Source: Osmia lignaria lignaria (taxonomy: Eukaryota > Arthropoda > Insecta > Hymenoptera > Megachilidae). Taken from it: 64,000 nucleotides of DNA. Positions 38,941 through 49,889 of the stretch are shown in pieces (positions within the stretch are counted from its first letter, which is position 1; every line of letters begins with the position of its first letter). Made by a program: the position numbers and the translations under genes. A model generated the notes under the pieces. That model was given only the letters and a program-made list of their open reading frames with translations, searched no databases and was not told where the DNA came from. Where the stretch lies: positions 5,085,501 to 5,149,500 of the forward strand of contig NW_027478166.1 of assembly GCF_051020975.1 (NCBI RefSeq), given 5' to 3'.

Positions 38941-40228
38941 TCAGAAGCGTAGTTTTCGAGATATATCGAGATATTTAAAAGTTCCGAAGCCGCACCAACA
39001 TAATAGAGATACAGAAACACCGTGGCCCCTTTCTTTGAGATAACTCTGCACTATTGCGACCTGCAAATGCCACTTCCAGCTTAGCTGTGCAGAAGAAGAA
39101 CAACAAGAAGAAGAAATATCTCGAAATATGGCCGTCAGGCACCTTCCCTTGAGATAAATCTGCAAATATCTCGGAAACGAAGCGAGCTATGGCAAAATGT
39201 TAAGAGACCTTTCTTGTAGAGAATTAAGTTTCCTACTTTTTATGTTGTATGATATTTTTTGATCAGATGCGTAGTTCTCGAGATATATGCAGATATTTAA
39301 AAGTTCCGAAGCCGCACCAACATAATAGAGATACAGAAACACCGTGGCCCCTTTCTTTGAGATAACTCTGCACTATTGCGAGCTGGAAACGCCACTTCCA
39401 GTTTATCTGTGCAGAAGAAGAACAACAAGAATAAGAAATATTTCGAAATATGTCCGTCAGGCCCCTTCCCTTGAGATAAATCTGCAAATATCTCGGAAAC
39501 GAAGCGAGCTGCGGCAAAATGTTAACAGACCTTTTTTGTAGAAAATTAGGTTTCCTACTTTTTATGTTCTATGATATTTTTTTATCAGATGCGTAGTTCT
39601 CGAGATATATCAAGATATTTAAAAGTTCCGAAGCTGCACCAACATAATAGAGGTACAGAAACACCGTGGCCTCTTTCTTTGAGATAACTCTGCACTATTG
39701 CCAGCTGCAAATGCCACTTCCAGCTTAGCTGTGCAGAAGAGGAACAACAAGAAGAAGAAATATCTCGGAATATGTCCGTCAGGCCCCTTCCCTTGAGCTA
39801 AATCTGCAAATATCTCGGAAACGATGCCAGCTATGGGAAAATGTTAAGAGACCGTTTTTGTAGAGAATTAAGTTTCCTACTTTTTATGTTCTATGATATT
39901 TTTTGATCAGAAGCGTAGTTTTCGAGATATATCAAGATATTTAAAAGTTCCGAAACCGCTCCAACATAATAGAGATACAGAAACACCGTGGCCCCTTTCT
40001 TTGGGATAACTCTGCACTATTGCGAGCTGGAAATGCCACTTCCAGTTTAGCTGTGCAGAAGAAGAACAACAAGAAGAAGAAATATCTCGAAATATGTCCG
40101 TCAGGACCCTTCCCTTGAGATAAATCTGCAAATATCTCGGAAACGAAGCGAGCTATGGCAAAATGTTAAGAGACCTTTTTTGTAGAGAATTATGTTTCCT
40201 ATAATTTATGTTCTATGATATTTTTTCA
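38941..40228. repeat. Four-mer higher-order repeat, copy 1
   Basis: Four units (1288 bp) match 40229-41516 in order: CAGGCACC unit, AGAATAAG unit, TTTATCAG unit, TTTGGGATAAC unit. Differences include ATGGCCGTC against ATGTCCGTC and GGAAACGCCAC against GGAAGTGCCAC. The last about 70 bp differ (TGTTAAGAGACC here, CGTTAAGAAACC in copy 2). Confidence 0.85.
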
Positions 40229-41516
40229 TCAGAAGCGTAGTTTTCGAGATATATCGAGATATTTAAAAGTTCCGAAGCCGCACCAACATAATAGAGATAC
40301 AGAAACACCGTGGCCCCTTTCTTTGAGATAACTCTGCACTATTGCGACCTGCAAATGCCACTTCCAGCTTAGCTGTGCAGAAGAAGAACAACAAGAAGAA
40401 GAAATATCTCGAAATATGTCCGTCAGGCACCTTCCCTTGAGATAAATCTGCAAATATCTCGGAAACGAAGCGAGCTATGGCAAAATGTTAAGAGACCTTT
40501 CTTGTAGAGAATTAAGTTTCCTACTTTTTATGTTGTATGATATTTTTTGATCAGATGCGTAGTTCTCGAGATATATGCAGATATTTAAAAGTTCCGAAGC
40601 CGCACCAACATAATAGAGATACAGAAACACCGTGGCCCCTTTCTTTGAGATAACTCTGCACTATTGCGAGCTGGAAGTGCCACTTCCAGTTTATCTGTGC
40701 AGAAGAAGAACAACAAGAATAAGAAATATTTCGAAATATGTCCGTCAGGCCCCTTCCCTTGAGATAAATCTGCAAATATCTCGGAAACGAAGCGAGCTGC
40801 GGCAAAATGTTAACAGACCTTTTTTGTAGAAAATTAGGTTTCCTACTTTTTATGTTCTATGATATTTTTTTATCAGATGCGTAGTTCTCGAGATATATCA
40901 AGATATTTAAAAGTTCCGAAGCTGCACCAACATAATAGAGGTACAGAAACACCGTGGCCTCTTTCTTTGAGATAACTCTGCACTATTGCCAGCTGCAAAT
41001 GCCACTTCCAGCTTAGCTGTGCAGAAGAGGAACAACAAGAAGAAGAAATATCTCGGAATATGTCCGTCAGGCCCCTTCCCTTGAGCTAAATCTGCAAATA
41101 TCTCGGAAACGATGCCAGCTATGGGAAAATGTTAAGAGACCGTTTTTGTAGAGAATTAAGTTTCCTACTTTTTATGTTCTATGATATTTTTTGATCAGAA
41201 GCGTAGTTTTCGAGATATATCGAGATATTTAAAAGTTCCGAAGCCGCTCCAACATAATAGAGATACAGAAACACCGTGGCCCCTTTCTTTGGGATAACTC
41301 TGCACTATTGCGAGCTGAAAATGCCACTTCCAGTTTAGCTGTGCAGAAGAAGAACAACAAGAAGAAGAAATATCTCGAAATATGTCCGTCAGGACCCTTC
41401 CCTTGAGATAAATCTGCAAATATCTCGGAAACGAAGCGAGCTATGGCAAAACGTTAAGAAACCTTTTTTGTAGAGAATTATGTTTCCTACAATTTATGTT
41501 CTATGATATTTTTTGA
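40229..41516. repeat. Four-mer higher-order repeat, copy 2
   Basis: This is tandem to copy 1. The junction reads TTCATCAG instead of TTGATCAG, so the BclI site is lost there. Confidence 0.85.
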
Positions 41517-44092
41517 TCAGATGCGTAGTTCTCGAGATATATCAAGATATTTAAAAGTTCCGAAGCCGCACCAACATAATAGAGATACAGAAACACCGTG
41601 GCCCCTTTCTTTGAGATAACTCTGCACTATTGCGAGCTGGAAATGCCACTTCCAGTTTAGCTGTGCAGAAGAAGAACAACAAGAAGAAGAAATATCTCGA
41701 AATATGTCCGTCGGGCCCCTTCCCTTGAGATAAATCTGCAAATATCTCGGAAACGAAGCGAGCTATGGCAAAATGTTAAGAGACGTTTCTTGTAGAGAAT
41801 TAAGTTTCCTACTTTTTATGTTGTATGATATTTTTTGATCAGATGCGTAGTTCTCGAGATATATGCAGATATTTAAAAGTTCCGAAGCCGCACCAACATA
41901 GTAGAGATACAGAAACACCGTGGCCCCTTTCTTTGAGATAACTCTGCACTATTGCGAGCTGGAAATGCCACTTCCAGTTTATCTGTGCAGAAGAAGAACA
42001 ACAAGAAGAAGAAATATCTCAAAATATGTCCGTCAGGACCCTTCCCTTGAGATAAATCTGCAAATATCTCGGAAACGAAGCGAGCTATGGTAAAATGTTA
42101 AGAGACCTTTTTTGTAGAGAATTATGTTTCCTACAATTTACGTACTATGATATTTTTTGATCAGAAGCGTAGTTTTCGAGATATATCGAGATATTTAAAA
42201 GTTCCGAAGCCGCACCAACATAATAGAGATACAGAAACACCGTGGCCCCTTTCTTTGAGATAACTCTGCACTATTGCGACCTGCAAATGCCACTTCCAGC
42301 TTAGCTGTGCAGAAGAAGAACAACAAGAATAAGAAATATTTCGAAATATGTCCGTCAGGCCCCTTCCCTTGAGATAAATCTGCAAATATCTCGGAAACGA
42401 AGCGAGCTGCGGCAAAATGTTAACAGACCTTTTTTGTAGAAAATTAGGTTTCCTACTTTTTATGTTCTATGATATTTTTTTATCAGATGCGTAGTTCTCG
42501 AGATATATCAAGATATTTAAAAGTTCCGAAGCTGCACCAACACAATAGAGGTACAGAAACACCGTGGCCTCTTTCTTTGAGATAACTCTGCACTATTGCC
42601 AGCTGCAAATGCCACTTCCAGCTTAGCTGTGCAGAAGAGGAACAACAAGAAGAAGAAATATCTCGGAATATGTCCGTCAGGCCCCTTCCCTTGAGATAAA
42701 TCTGCAAATATCTCGGAAACGAAGCCAGCTATGGCAAAATGTTAAGATACCTTTTTTGAAGAGAATTAAGTTTCCTACTTTTTATGTTCTATGATATTTT
42801 TTGATCAGATGCGTAGTTCTCGAGATATATCAAGATATTTAAAAGTTCCGAAGCTGCACCAACATAATAGAGGTACAGAAACACCGTGGCCTCTTTCTTT
42901 GAGATAACTCTGCACTATTGCGAGCTGCAAATGCCACTTCCAGCTTAGCTGTGCAGATGAAGAACAACAAGAAGAAGAAATATCTCGAAATATGTCCGTC
43001 AGGCACCTTCCCTTGAGATAAATCTGCAAATATCTCGGAAACGAAGCGAGCTATGGCAAAATGTTAAGAGACCTTTCTTGTAGAGAATTAAGTTTCCTAC
43101 TTTTTATGTTGTATGATATTTTTTGATCAGATGCGTAGTTCTCGAGATATATGCAGATATTTAAAAGTTCCGAAGCCGCACCAACATAGTAGAGATACAG
43201 AAACACCGTGGCCCCTTTCTTTGAGATAACTCGGCACTATTGCGAGCTGGAAATGCCACTTCCAGTTTATCTGTGCAGAAGAAGAACAACAAGAAGAAGA
43301 AATATCTCAAAATATGTCCGTCAGGCCCCTTCCCTTGAGATAAATCTGCAAATATCTCGGAAACGAAGCGAGCTATGGCAAAATGTTAAGAGACCTTTCT
43401 TGTAGAGAATTAAGTTTCCTACTTTTTATGTTGTATGATATTTTTTGATCAGATGCGTAGTTCTCGAGATATATGCAGATATTTAAAAGTTCCGAAGCCG
43501 CACCAACATAGTAGAGATACAGAAACACCGTGGCCCCTTTCTTTGAGATAACTCTGCACTATTGCGAGCTGGAAATGCCACTTCCAGTTTATCTGTGCAG
43601 AAGAAGAACAACAAGAAGAAGAAATATCCCAAAATATGTCCGTCAGGCCCCTTCCCTTGAGATAAATCTGCAAATATCTCGGAAACGAAGCGAGCTATGG
43701 CAAAATGTTAAGATACCTTTTTTGAAGAGAATTAAGTTTCCTACTTTTTATGTTCTATGATATTTTTTGATCAGATGCGTAGTTCTCGAGATATATCAAG
43801 ATATTTAAAAGTTCCGAAGCTGCACCAACATAATAGAGGTACAGAAACACCGTGGCCTCTTTCTTTGAGATAACTCTGCACTATTGCGAGCTGCAAATGC
43901 CACTTCCAGCTTAGCTGTGCAGAAGAAGAACAACAAGAAGAAGAAATATCTCGAAATATGTCCATCAGGACCCTTCCCTTGAGATAAATCTGCAAATATC
44001 TCGGAAACGAAGCGAGCTATGGTAAAATGTTAAGAGACCTTTTTTGTAGAGAATTATGTTTCCTACAATTTACGTACTATGATATTTTTTGA
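41517..44092. repeat. Mixed satellite units with V and GGCCTCTTTC classes
   Basis: Eight units. V-type units with ATCTCAAAATATG recur at 41839 and 43127, with a variant ATCCCAAAATATG at 43449. The AGAATAAG unit and its TTTATCAG follower appear at 42161 and 42483. ATATGCAGATATT replaces ATATCAAGATATT at 41839, 43127 and 43449, as at 37656, 39263 and 40551. Confidence 0.75.
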
Positions 44093-44414
44093 TCAGAAGC
44101 GTAGTTTTCGAGATATATCGAGATATTTAAAAGTTCCGAAGCCGCACCAACATAATAAAGATACACAAACACCGTGGCATCTTTCTTTGAAATAACTCTG
44201 CACTATTGCGCGCTGCAAATGCCACTTCAAGCTTAGCTGTGCAGAAGAAGAACAACAAGAAGAAGAAATATCTCGAAATATGTCCGTCAGGCCCCTTGCC
44301 TTGAGATAAATCTGCAAATATCTCGGAAACGAAGCGAGCTATAGCAAAATGTTAAGATACCTTTTTTGTAGAGAATTATGTTTCCTACAATTTACGTTCT
44401 ATGATATTTTTTGA

Positions 44415-44737
44415 TCAGATGCGTGGTTTTCGAGATATATCGAGATATTTAAAAGTTCCGAAGCCGCACCAACACAATAAAGATACACAAACACCGTGGC
44501 CTCTTTCTTTGAAATAACTCTGCACTATTCCGAGCTGCAAATGCCACTTCCAGCTTAGCTGTGCAGAAGAAGAACAACAAGAAGAAGAAATATCTCGAAA
44601 TATGTCCGTCAGGCCCCTTCCCTTGAGCTATATCTGCAAATATCTCGGAAACGATGCGAGCTATGGCAAAATCTTAAGAGACCTTTTTTGTAGAGAATTA
44701 AGTTTCCTACTATTCATGTTGTATGAGGTTTTTTTGA
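44415..44737. repeat. 323-bp monomer with 1-bp insertion
   Basis: The junction reads GTATGAGGTTTTTTTGATCA near 44720-44739, against GTATGATATTTTTTGATCA in relatives. There is one extra T, plus a TA-to-GG change. Confidence 0.85.
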
Positions 44738-45381
44738 TCAGATGCTTAGTTTTCGAGATATATCATGATATTTAAAAGTTCCGAAGCCGCACCAACATAA
44801 TAGAGATACAGAAACACCGTGGCCCCTTTCTGTGAGATAACTCTGCACTACTGCGAGCTGCAAATGCCAGTTCCAGCTTAGCTGTGCAGAAAAAGCACAA
44901 CAAGAACAAGAAATATCTCGGAATATGTCCGTCAGGCCCCTTCCCTTGAGCTAAATCTGCAAATATCTCGGAAACAAAGCGTGCTATGGCAAAATGTTAA
45001 GAGACCTTTTTTGTAGAGAATTAAGTTTCCTACTTTTTATATTGTATGATATTTTTTGATCAGATGCGTAGTTCACGAGATATATCAAGATATTTAAAAG
45101 TTCCGAAGCCGCACCAACATAATAGAGATACAGAAACACCGTGGCCCATTTCTGTGAGATAACTCTGCACTATTGCGAGCAGCAAATGCCAGTTCCTGCT
45201 TAGCTGTGCAGAAGAAGCACAACAAGATCAAGAAATATCTCGGAATATGTACGTCAGGCCCCTTCCCTTGAGATATATCTGCAAATATCTCGGAAACGAA
45301 ACGAGCTATGGCAAAATGTTAAGAGACCTTTTTTGTAGAGAATTATGTTTCCTACAATTTATGTTCTATGATATTTTTTGA
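44738..45381. repeat. Two diverged relict-type monomers
   Basis: Both carry G133, C159, C170 or its neighbour change, and G184: GCCAGTTCC, AAGCACAACAAG, AGAACAAG or AGATCAAG, and ATCTCGGAATATG. They are 17 to 19 kb away from the other members of this subfamily (25420, 27352, 27674). Such scattered diverged units are expected from an older version of the satellite. Confidence 0.72.
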
Positions 45382-46224
45382 TCAGAAGCGTAGTTTTCGA
45401 GATATATCGTGATATTCAAAAGATCCGAAGCCGCACCAACATAATAGAGATACAGAAACACCGTGGCCCCTTTCTTTGAGATAACTCTCCACTATTGCGA
45501 GCTGCAAATGCCACTTCCAGCTTAGCTGTGCAGAAGAAGAACAACAAGAAGAAGAAATATCTCGAAATATGTCCGTCAGGCCCCTTCCCTTGAGATAAAT
45601 CTGCAAATATCTCGGAAACGAAGCGAGCTATGGCAAAATGTTAAGAGACCTTTTTTGTAGAGAATTAGGTTTCCTACTCTTTATGTTCTATGATATTTTT
45701 TGATCAGGTGCGTAGTTCTCGAGATATATCAAGATATTTAAAAGTTCCGAAGCCGCACCAACATAATAGAGATACAGAAACACCGTGGCCCCTTTCTTTG
45801 AGATAACTCTGCACTATTGCGAGCTGCAAATGCCACTTCGAGCTTAGCTGTGCAGAAGAAGAACAACAAGAAGAAGAAATATCTCGAAATATGTCCGTCA
45901 GGCACCTTCCCTTGAGATAAATCTGCAAATATCTCGGAAACGAAGCGAGCTATAGCAAAATGTTTAGATACCTTTTTTGTAGAGAATTATGTTTCCTACA
46001 ATTTACGTTTTATGATATTTTTTGATCAGATGCGTGGTTTTCGAGATATATCGAGATATTTAAAACTTCCGAAGCCGCACCAACATAATAAAGATACACA
46101 AACACCGTGGCATCTTTCTTTGAAATAACTCTGCACTATTGCGAGCTGCCAATGCCACTTCGAGCTTAGCTGTGCAGAAGAAGAACAACAAGAAGAAGAA
46201 ATATCTCGAAATATGTCCGTCAGA

Positions 46225-47262
46225 CCCCTTCCCTTGAGGTAAATCTGCAAATATCTCGGAAACGATGCCAGCTATGGGAAAATGTTAAGAGACCTTTTTT
46301 GTAGAGAATTATGTTTCCTACTTTGTATGTTCTATGATATTTGTTGATCAGTAGCGTAGTTTTCGAGATATATCGAGATATTTAAAAGTTCCCAAGCCGC
46401 ACCAACATAATAGAGATACAGAAACACCGTGGCCCCTTTCTTTGGGATAACACTGCACTATTGCGAGCTGGAAATGCCACTTCCAGTTTAGCTGTGCAGA
46501 AGAAGAACAACAAGAAGAAGAAATATCTCGAAATATGTCCGTCAGGACCCTTCCCTTGAGATAAATCTGCAAATATCTCGGAAACGAAGCGAGCTATGGC
46601 AAGACGTTAAGAAACCTTTTTTGTAGAGAATTATGTTTCCTACAATTTATGTTCTATGATATTTTTTGATCAGAAGCGTAGTTCTCGAGATATATCAAGA
46701 TATTTAAAAGCTCCGAAGCTGCACCAACATAATAGAGGTACAGAAACACCGTGGCCCCTTTCTTTGAGATAACTCTGCACTATTGCGAGCTGCAAATGCC
46801 ACTTCCAGCTTAGCTGTGCAGAAGAAGAACAACAAGAATAAGAAATATTTCGAAATATGTCCGTCAGGCCCCTTCCCTTGAGATAAATCTGCAAATATCT
46901 CGGAAACGAAGCGAGCTGCGGCAAAATGTTAACAGACCTTTTTTGTAGAAAATTAGGTTTCCTACTTTTTATGTTCTATGATATTTTTTTATCAGATGCG
47001 TAGTTCTCGAGATATATCAAGATATTTAAGAGTTCCGAAGCTGCACCAACATAATAGAGGTACAGAAACACCGTGGCCTCTTTCTTTGAGATAACTCTGC
47101 ACTATTGCGAGCTGCAAATGCCACTTCCAGCTTAGCTGTGCAGAAGAAGAACAACAAGAAGAAGAAATATCTCGAAATATGTCCGTCAGGCACCTTCCCT
47201 TGAGATAAATCTGCATATATCGCGGAAACGAAGCGAGCTATGGCAAAATGTTAAGAGACCTT
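46225..47262. repeat. Displaced copy of 30771-31808
   Basis: The left edge is just after the mismatch CAGACCCC (46224) and the right edge just before TTATTTG (47263); neither edge falls at a monomer boundary. The segment keeps the four-unit marker order of its partner. It is embedded between a diverged stretch and a homogeneous stretch, so it looks inserted or converted in register. Confidence 0.85.
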
Positions 47263-48362
47263 ATTTGTAGAGAATTAAGTTTCCTACTTTTTATGTTCTA
47301 TGATATTTTTTGATCAGATGCGTAGTTCTCGAGATATATCAAGATATTTAAAAGTTCCGAAGCCGCACCAACATAATAGAGATACAGAAACACCGTGGCC
47401 CCTTTCTTGGAGATAACTCTGCACTATTGCGAGCTGCAAATGCCACTTTCAGCTTAGCTGTGCAGAAGAAGAACAACAAGAAGAAGAAATATCTCGAAAT
47501 ATGTCCGTCAGGCCCCTTCCCTTGAGATAAATCTGCAAATATCTCGGAAACGAAGCGAGCTATGGCAAAATGTTAAGAGACCTTTTTTGTAGAGAATTAA
47601 GTTTCCTACTTTTTATGTTCTATGATATTTTTTGATCAGATGCGTAGTTCTCGAGATATATCAAGATATCTAAAAGTTCCGAAGCCGCACCAACATAATA
47701 GAGATACAGAAACACCGTGGCCCCTTTCTTCGAGATAACTCTGCACTATTGCGAGCTGCAAATGCCACTTCCAGCTTAGCTGTGCAGAAGAAGAACAACA
47801 AGAAGAAGAAATATCTCGAAAAATGTCCGTCAGGCCCCTTCCCTTGAGATAAATCTGCAAATATCTCGGAAACGAAGCGAGCTATGGCAAAATGTTTAGA
47901 GACCTTATTTGTAGAGAATTAAGTTTCCTACTTTTTATGTTCTATGATATTTTTTGATCAGATGCGTAGTTCTCGAGATATATCAAGATATCTAAAAGTT
48001 CCGAAGCCGCACCAACATAATAGAGATACAGAAACACCGTGGCCCCTTTCTTCGAGATAACTCTGCACTATTGCGAGCTGCAAATGCCACTTCCAGCTTA
48101 GCTGTGCAGAAGAAGAACAACAAGAAGAAGAAATATCTCGAAAAATGTCCGTCAGGCCCCTTCCCTTGAGATAAATCTGCAAATATCTCGGAAACGAAGC
48201 GAGCTATGGCAAAATGTTAAGAGACCTTATTTGTAGAGAATTAAGTTTTCTACTTTTTATGTTCTATGATATTTTTTGATCAGATGCGTAGTTCTCGAGA
48301 TATATCAAGATATTTAAAAGTTCCGAAGCCGCACCAACATAATAGAGATACAGAAACACCGT

Positions 48363-48389
48363 GGCCCCTTTCTTTGAGATAACTCTGCA
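48363..48389 (+). repeat. Intra-monomer duplication, left arm
   Basis: These 27 bases (p84-110) match p198-224 at 24 of 27 positions, exactly 114 bp apart. The core GGCCCCTT and TTGAGATAA blocks are identical. Confidence 0.8.
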
Positions 48390-48476
48390 CTATTGCGAGC
48401 TGCAAATGCCACTTCCAGCTTAGCTGTGCAGAAGAAGAACAACAAGAAGAAGAAATATCTCGAAATATGTCCGTCA

Positions 48477-48503
48477 GGCCCCTTCCCTTGAGATATATCT
48501 GCA
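48477..48503 (+). repeat. Intra-monomer duplication, right arm
   Basis: This is the partner of 48363-48389. Beyond the 27-base match, the order GCGAGCT then CAAATG (left) is echoed by GCGAGCT then CAAAATG (right). The right copy has about 16 extra bases, so the duplication probably spans p84-129 and p198-259. Confidence 0.8.
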
Positions 48504-49889
48504 AATATCTCGGAAACGAAGCGAGCTATGGCAAAATGTTAAGAGACCTTTTTTGTAGAGAATTAAGTTTCCTACTTTTTATGTTCTATGATATTTTTTG
48601 ATCAGATGCGTAGTTCTCGAGATATATCAAGATATTTAAAAGTTCCGAAGCCGCACCAACATAATAGAGATACAGAAACACCGTGGCCCCTTTCTTTGAG
48701 ATAACTCTGCACTATTGCGAGCTGCAAATGCTACTTCCAGCTTAGCTGTGCAGAAGAAGAACAACAAGAAGAAGAAATATCTCGAAATATGTCCGTCAGG
48801 CCCCTTCCCTTGAGATAAATCTGCAAATATCTCGGAAACGAAGCGAGCTATGGCAAAATGTTAAGCGACTTTATTTGTAGAGAATTAAGTTTCCTACTTT
48901 TTACGTTCTATGATATTTTTTAATCAGATGCGTAGTTCTCGAGATATATAAAGATATTTTAAAGTTCCGAAGCCGCACCAACATAATAGAGATACAGAAA
49001 CACCGTGGCCCCTTTCTTCGAGATAACTCTGCACTATTGCGAGCTGCAAATGCCACTTCCAGCTCAGCTGTGCAGAAGAAGAACAACAAGAAGAAGAAAT
49101 ATCTCGAAAAATGTCCGTCAGGCCCCTTCCCTTGAGATATATCTGCAAATATCTCGGAAACGAAGCGAGCTATGGCAAAATGTTTAGAGACCTTATTTGT
49201 AGAGAATTAAGTTTCCTACTTTTTATGTTCTATGATATTTTTTGATCAAATGCGTAGTTCTCGAGATATATCAAGATATTTAAAAGTTCCGAAGCCGCAC
49301 CAACATAATAGAGATACAGAAACACCGTGGCCCCTTTCTTTGAGATAACTCTGCACTATTGCGAGCTGTAAATGCCACGTCCAGCTTAGCTGTGCAGAAG
49401 AAGAACAACAAGAAGAAGAAATATCTCGAAATATGTCCGTCAGGCCCCTTCCCTCGAGATAAATCTGCAAATATCTCGGAAACGAAGCGAGCTATGGCAA
49501 AATGTTAAGAGACCTTTTTTGTAGAGAATTAAGTTTCCTACTTTTTATGTTCTATGATATTTTTTGATCAGATGCGTAGTTCTCGAGATATATCAAGATA
49601 TTTAAAAGTTCCGAAGCCGCACCAACATAATAGAGATACAGAAACACCGTGGCCCCTTTCTTTGAGATAACTCTGCACTATTGCGAGCTGCAAATGCCAC
49701 TTCCAGCTTAGCTGTGCAGAGGAAGAACAACAAGAAGAAGAAATATCTCGAAATATGTCCGTCAGGCCAGTTCCTCTGAGTTGAATCTGCAGATATCTCG
49801 GAAACGAAGCGAGCTATGGCAAAATGTTGAGAGACCTTTTTTGTAGAGAATTATGTTTCCTACAATTTATGTTCTATGATATTTTTTGA

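Larger units (their letters stand above)
44093..46224. repeat. Diverged satellite stretch
   Basis: These units carry the most private variants of the right half of the window. Variants include AATAAAGATACACAAAC with CATCTTTCTTTGAAATAAC (44093, 46026), CACAATAAAG (44415), CAGATGCTTAG and ATCATGATATT (44738), ATCGTGATATTCAAAAGATCC (45382), and GCGTGGTTTTCG (44415, 46026). Lower homogeneity than the flanks suggests a stretch that escaped recent exchange. Confidence 0.75.
48280..48601. repeat. Type monomer used for the position map
   Basis: This unit is close to the majority sequence; GATATATC for GATAAATC at p217 is the only difference I note. Landmarks are BclI TGATCA 48277-48282, XhoI CTCGAG 48294-48299, and the A/G-rich tract 48430-48455. 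GAGATA occurs at p18, p66, p97 and p211, and TATCTC at p177 and p227; a further GAGATA at p28 exists only in the other junction haplotype. T6 tracts lie at p270-275 and p315-320. Confidence 0.85.
47263..49889. repeat. Homogeneous satellite stretch near the consensus
   Basis: These units mostly carry the C124/C140 centre, XhoI-positive junctions and GACCTTATTTG. Units 47636 and 47958 are almost identical neighbours, sharing AGATATCTAAAAG, TTCTTCGAG and CGAAAAATGTCC. A related unit follows at 48924. Confidence 0.78.

Noticed and set aside
48430..48455. Microsatellite of AAG/AAC triplets as an independent repeat.
   Set aside because: The tract is a fixed 26-base part of every unit with almost no length variation; only one unit (37656) shows a triplet loss.
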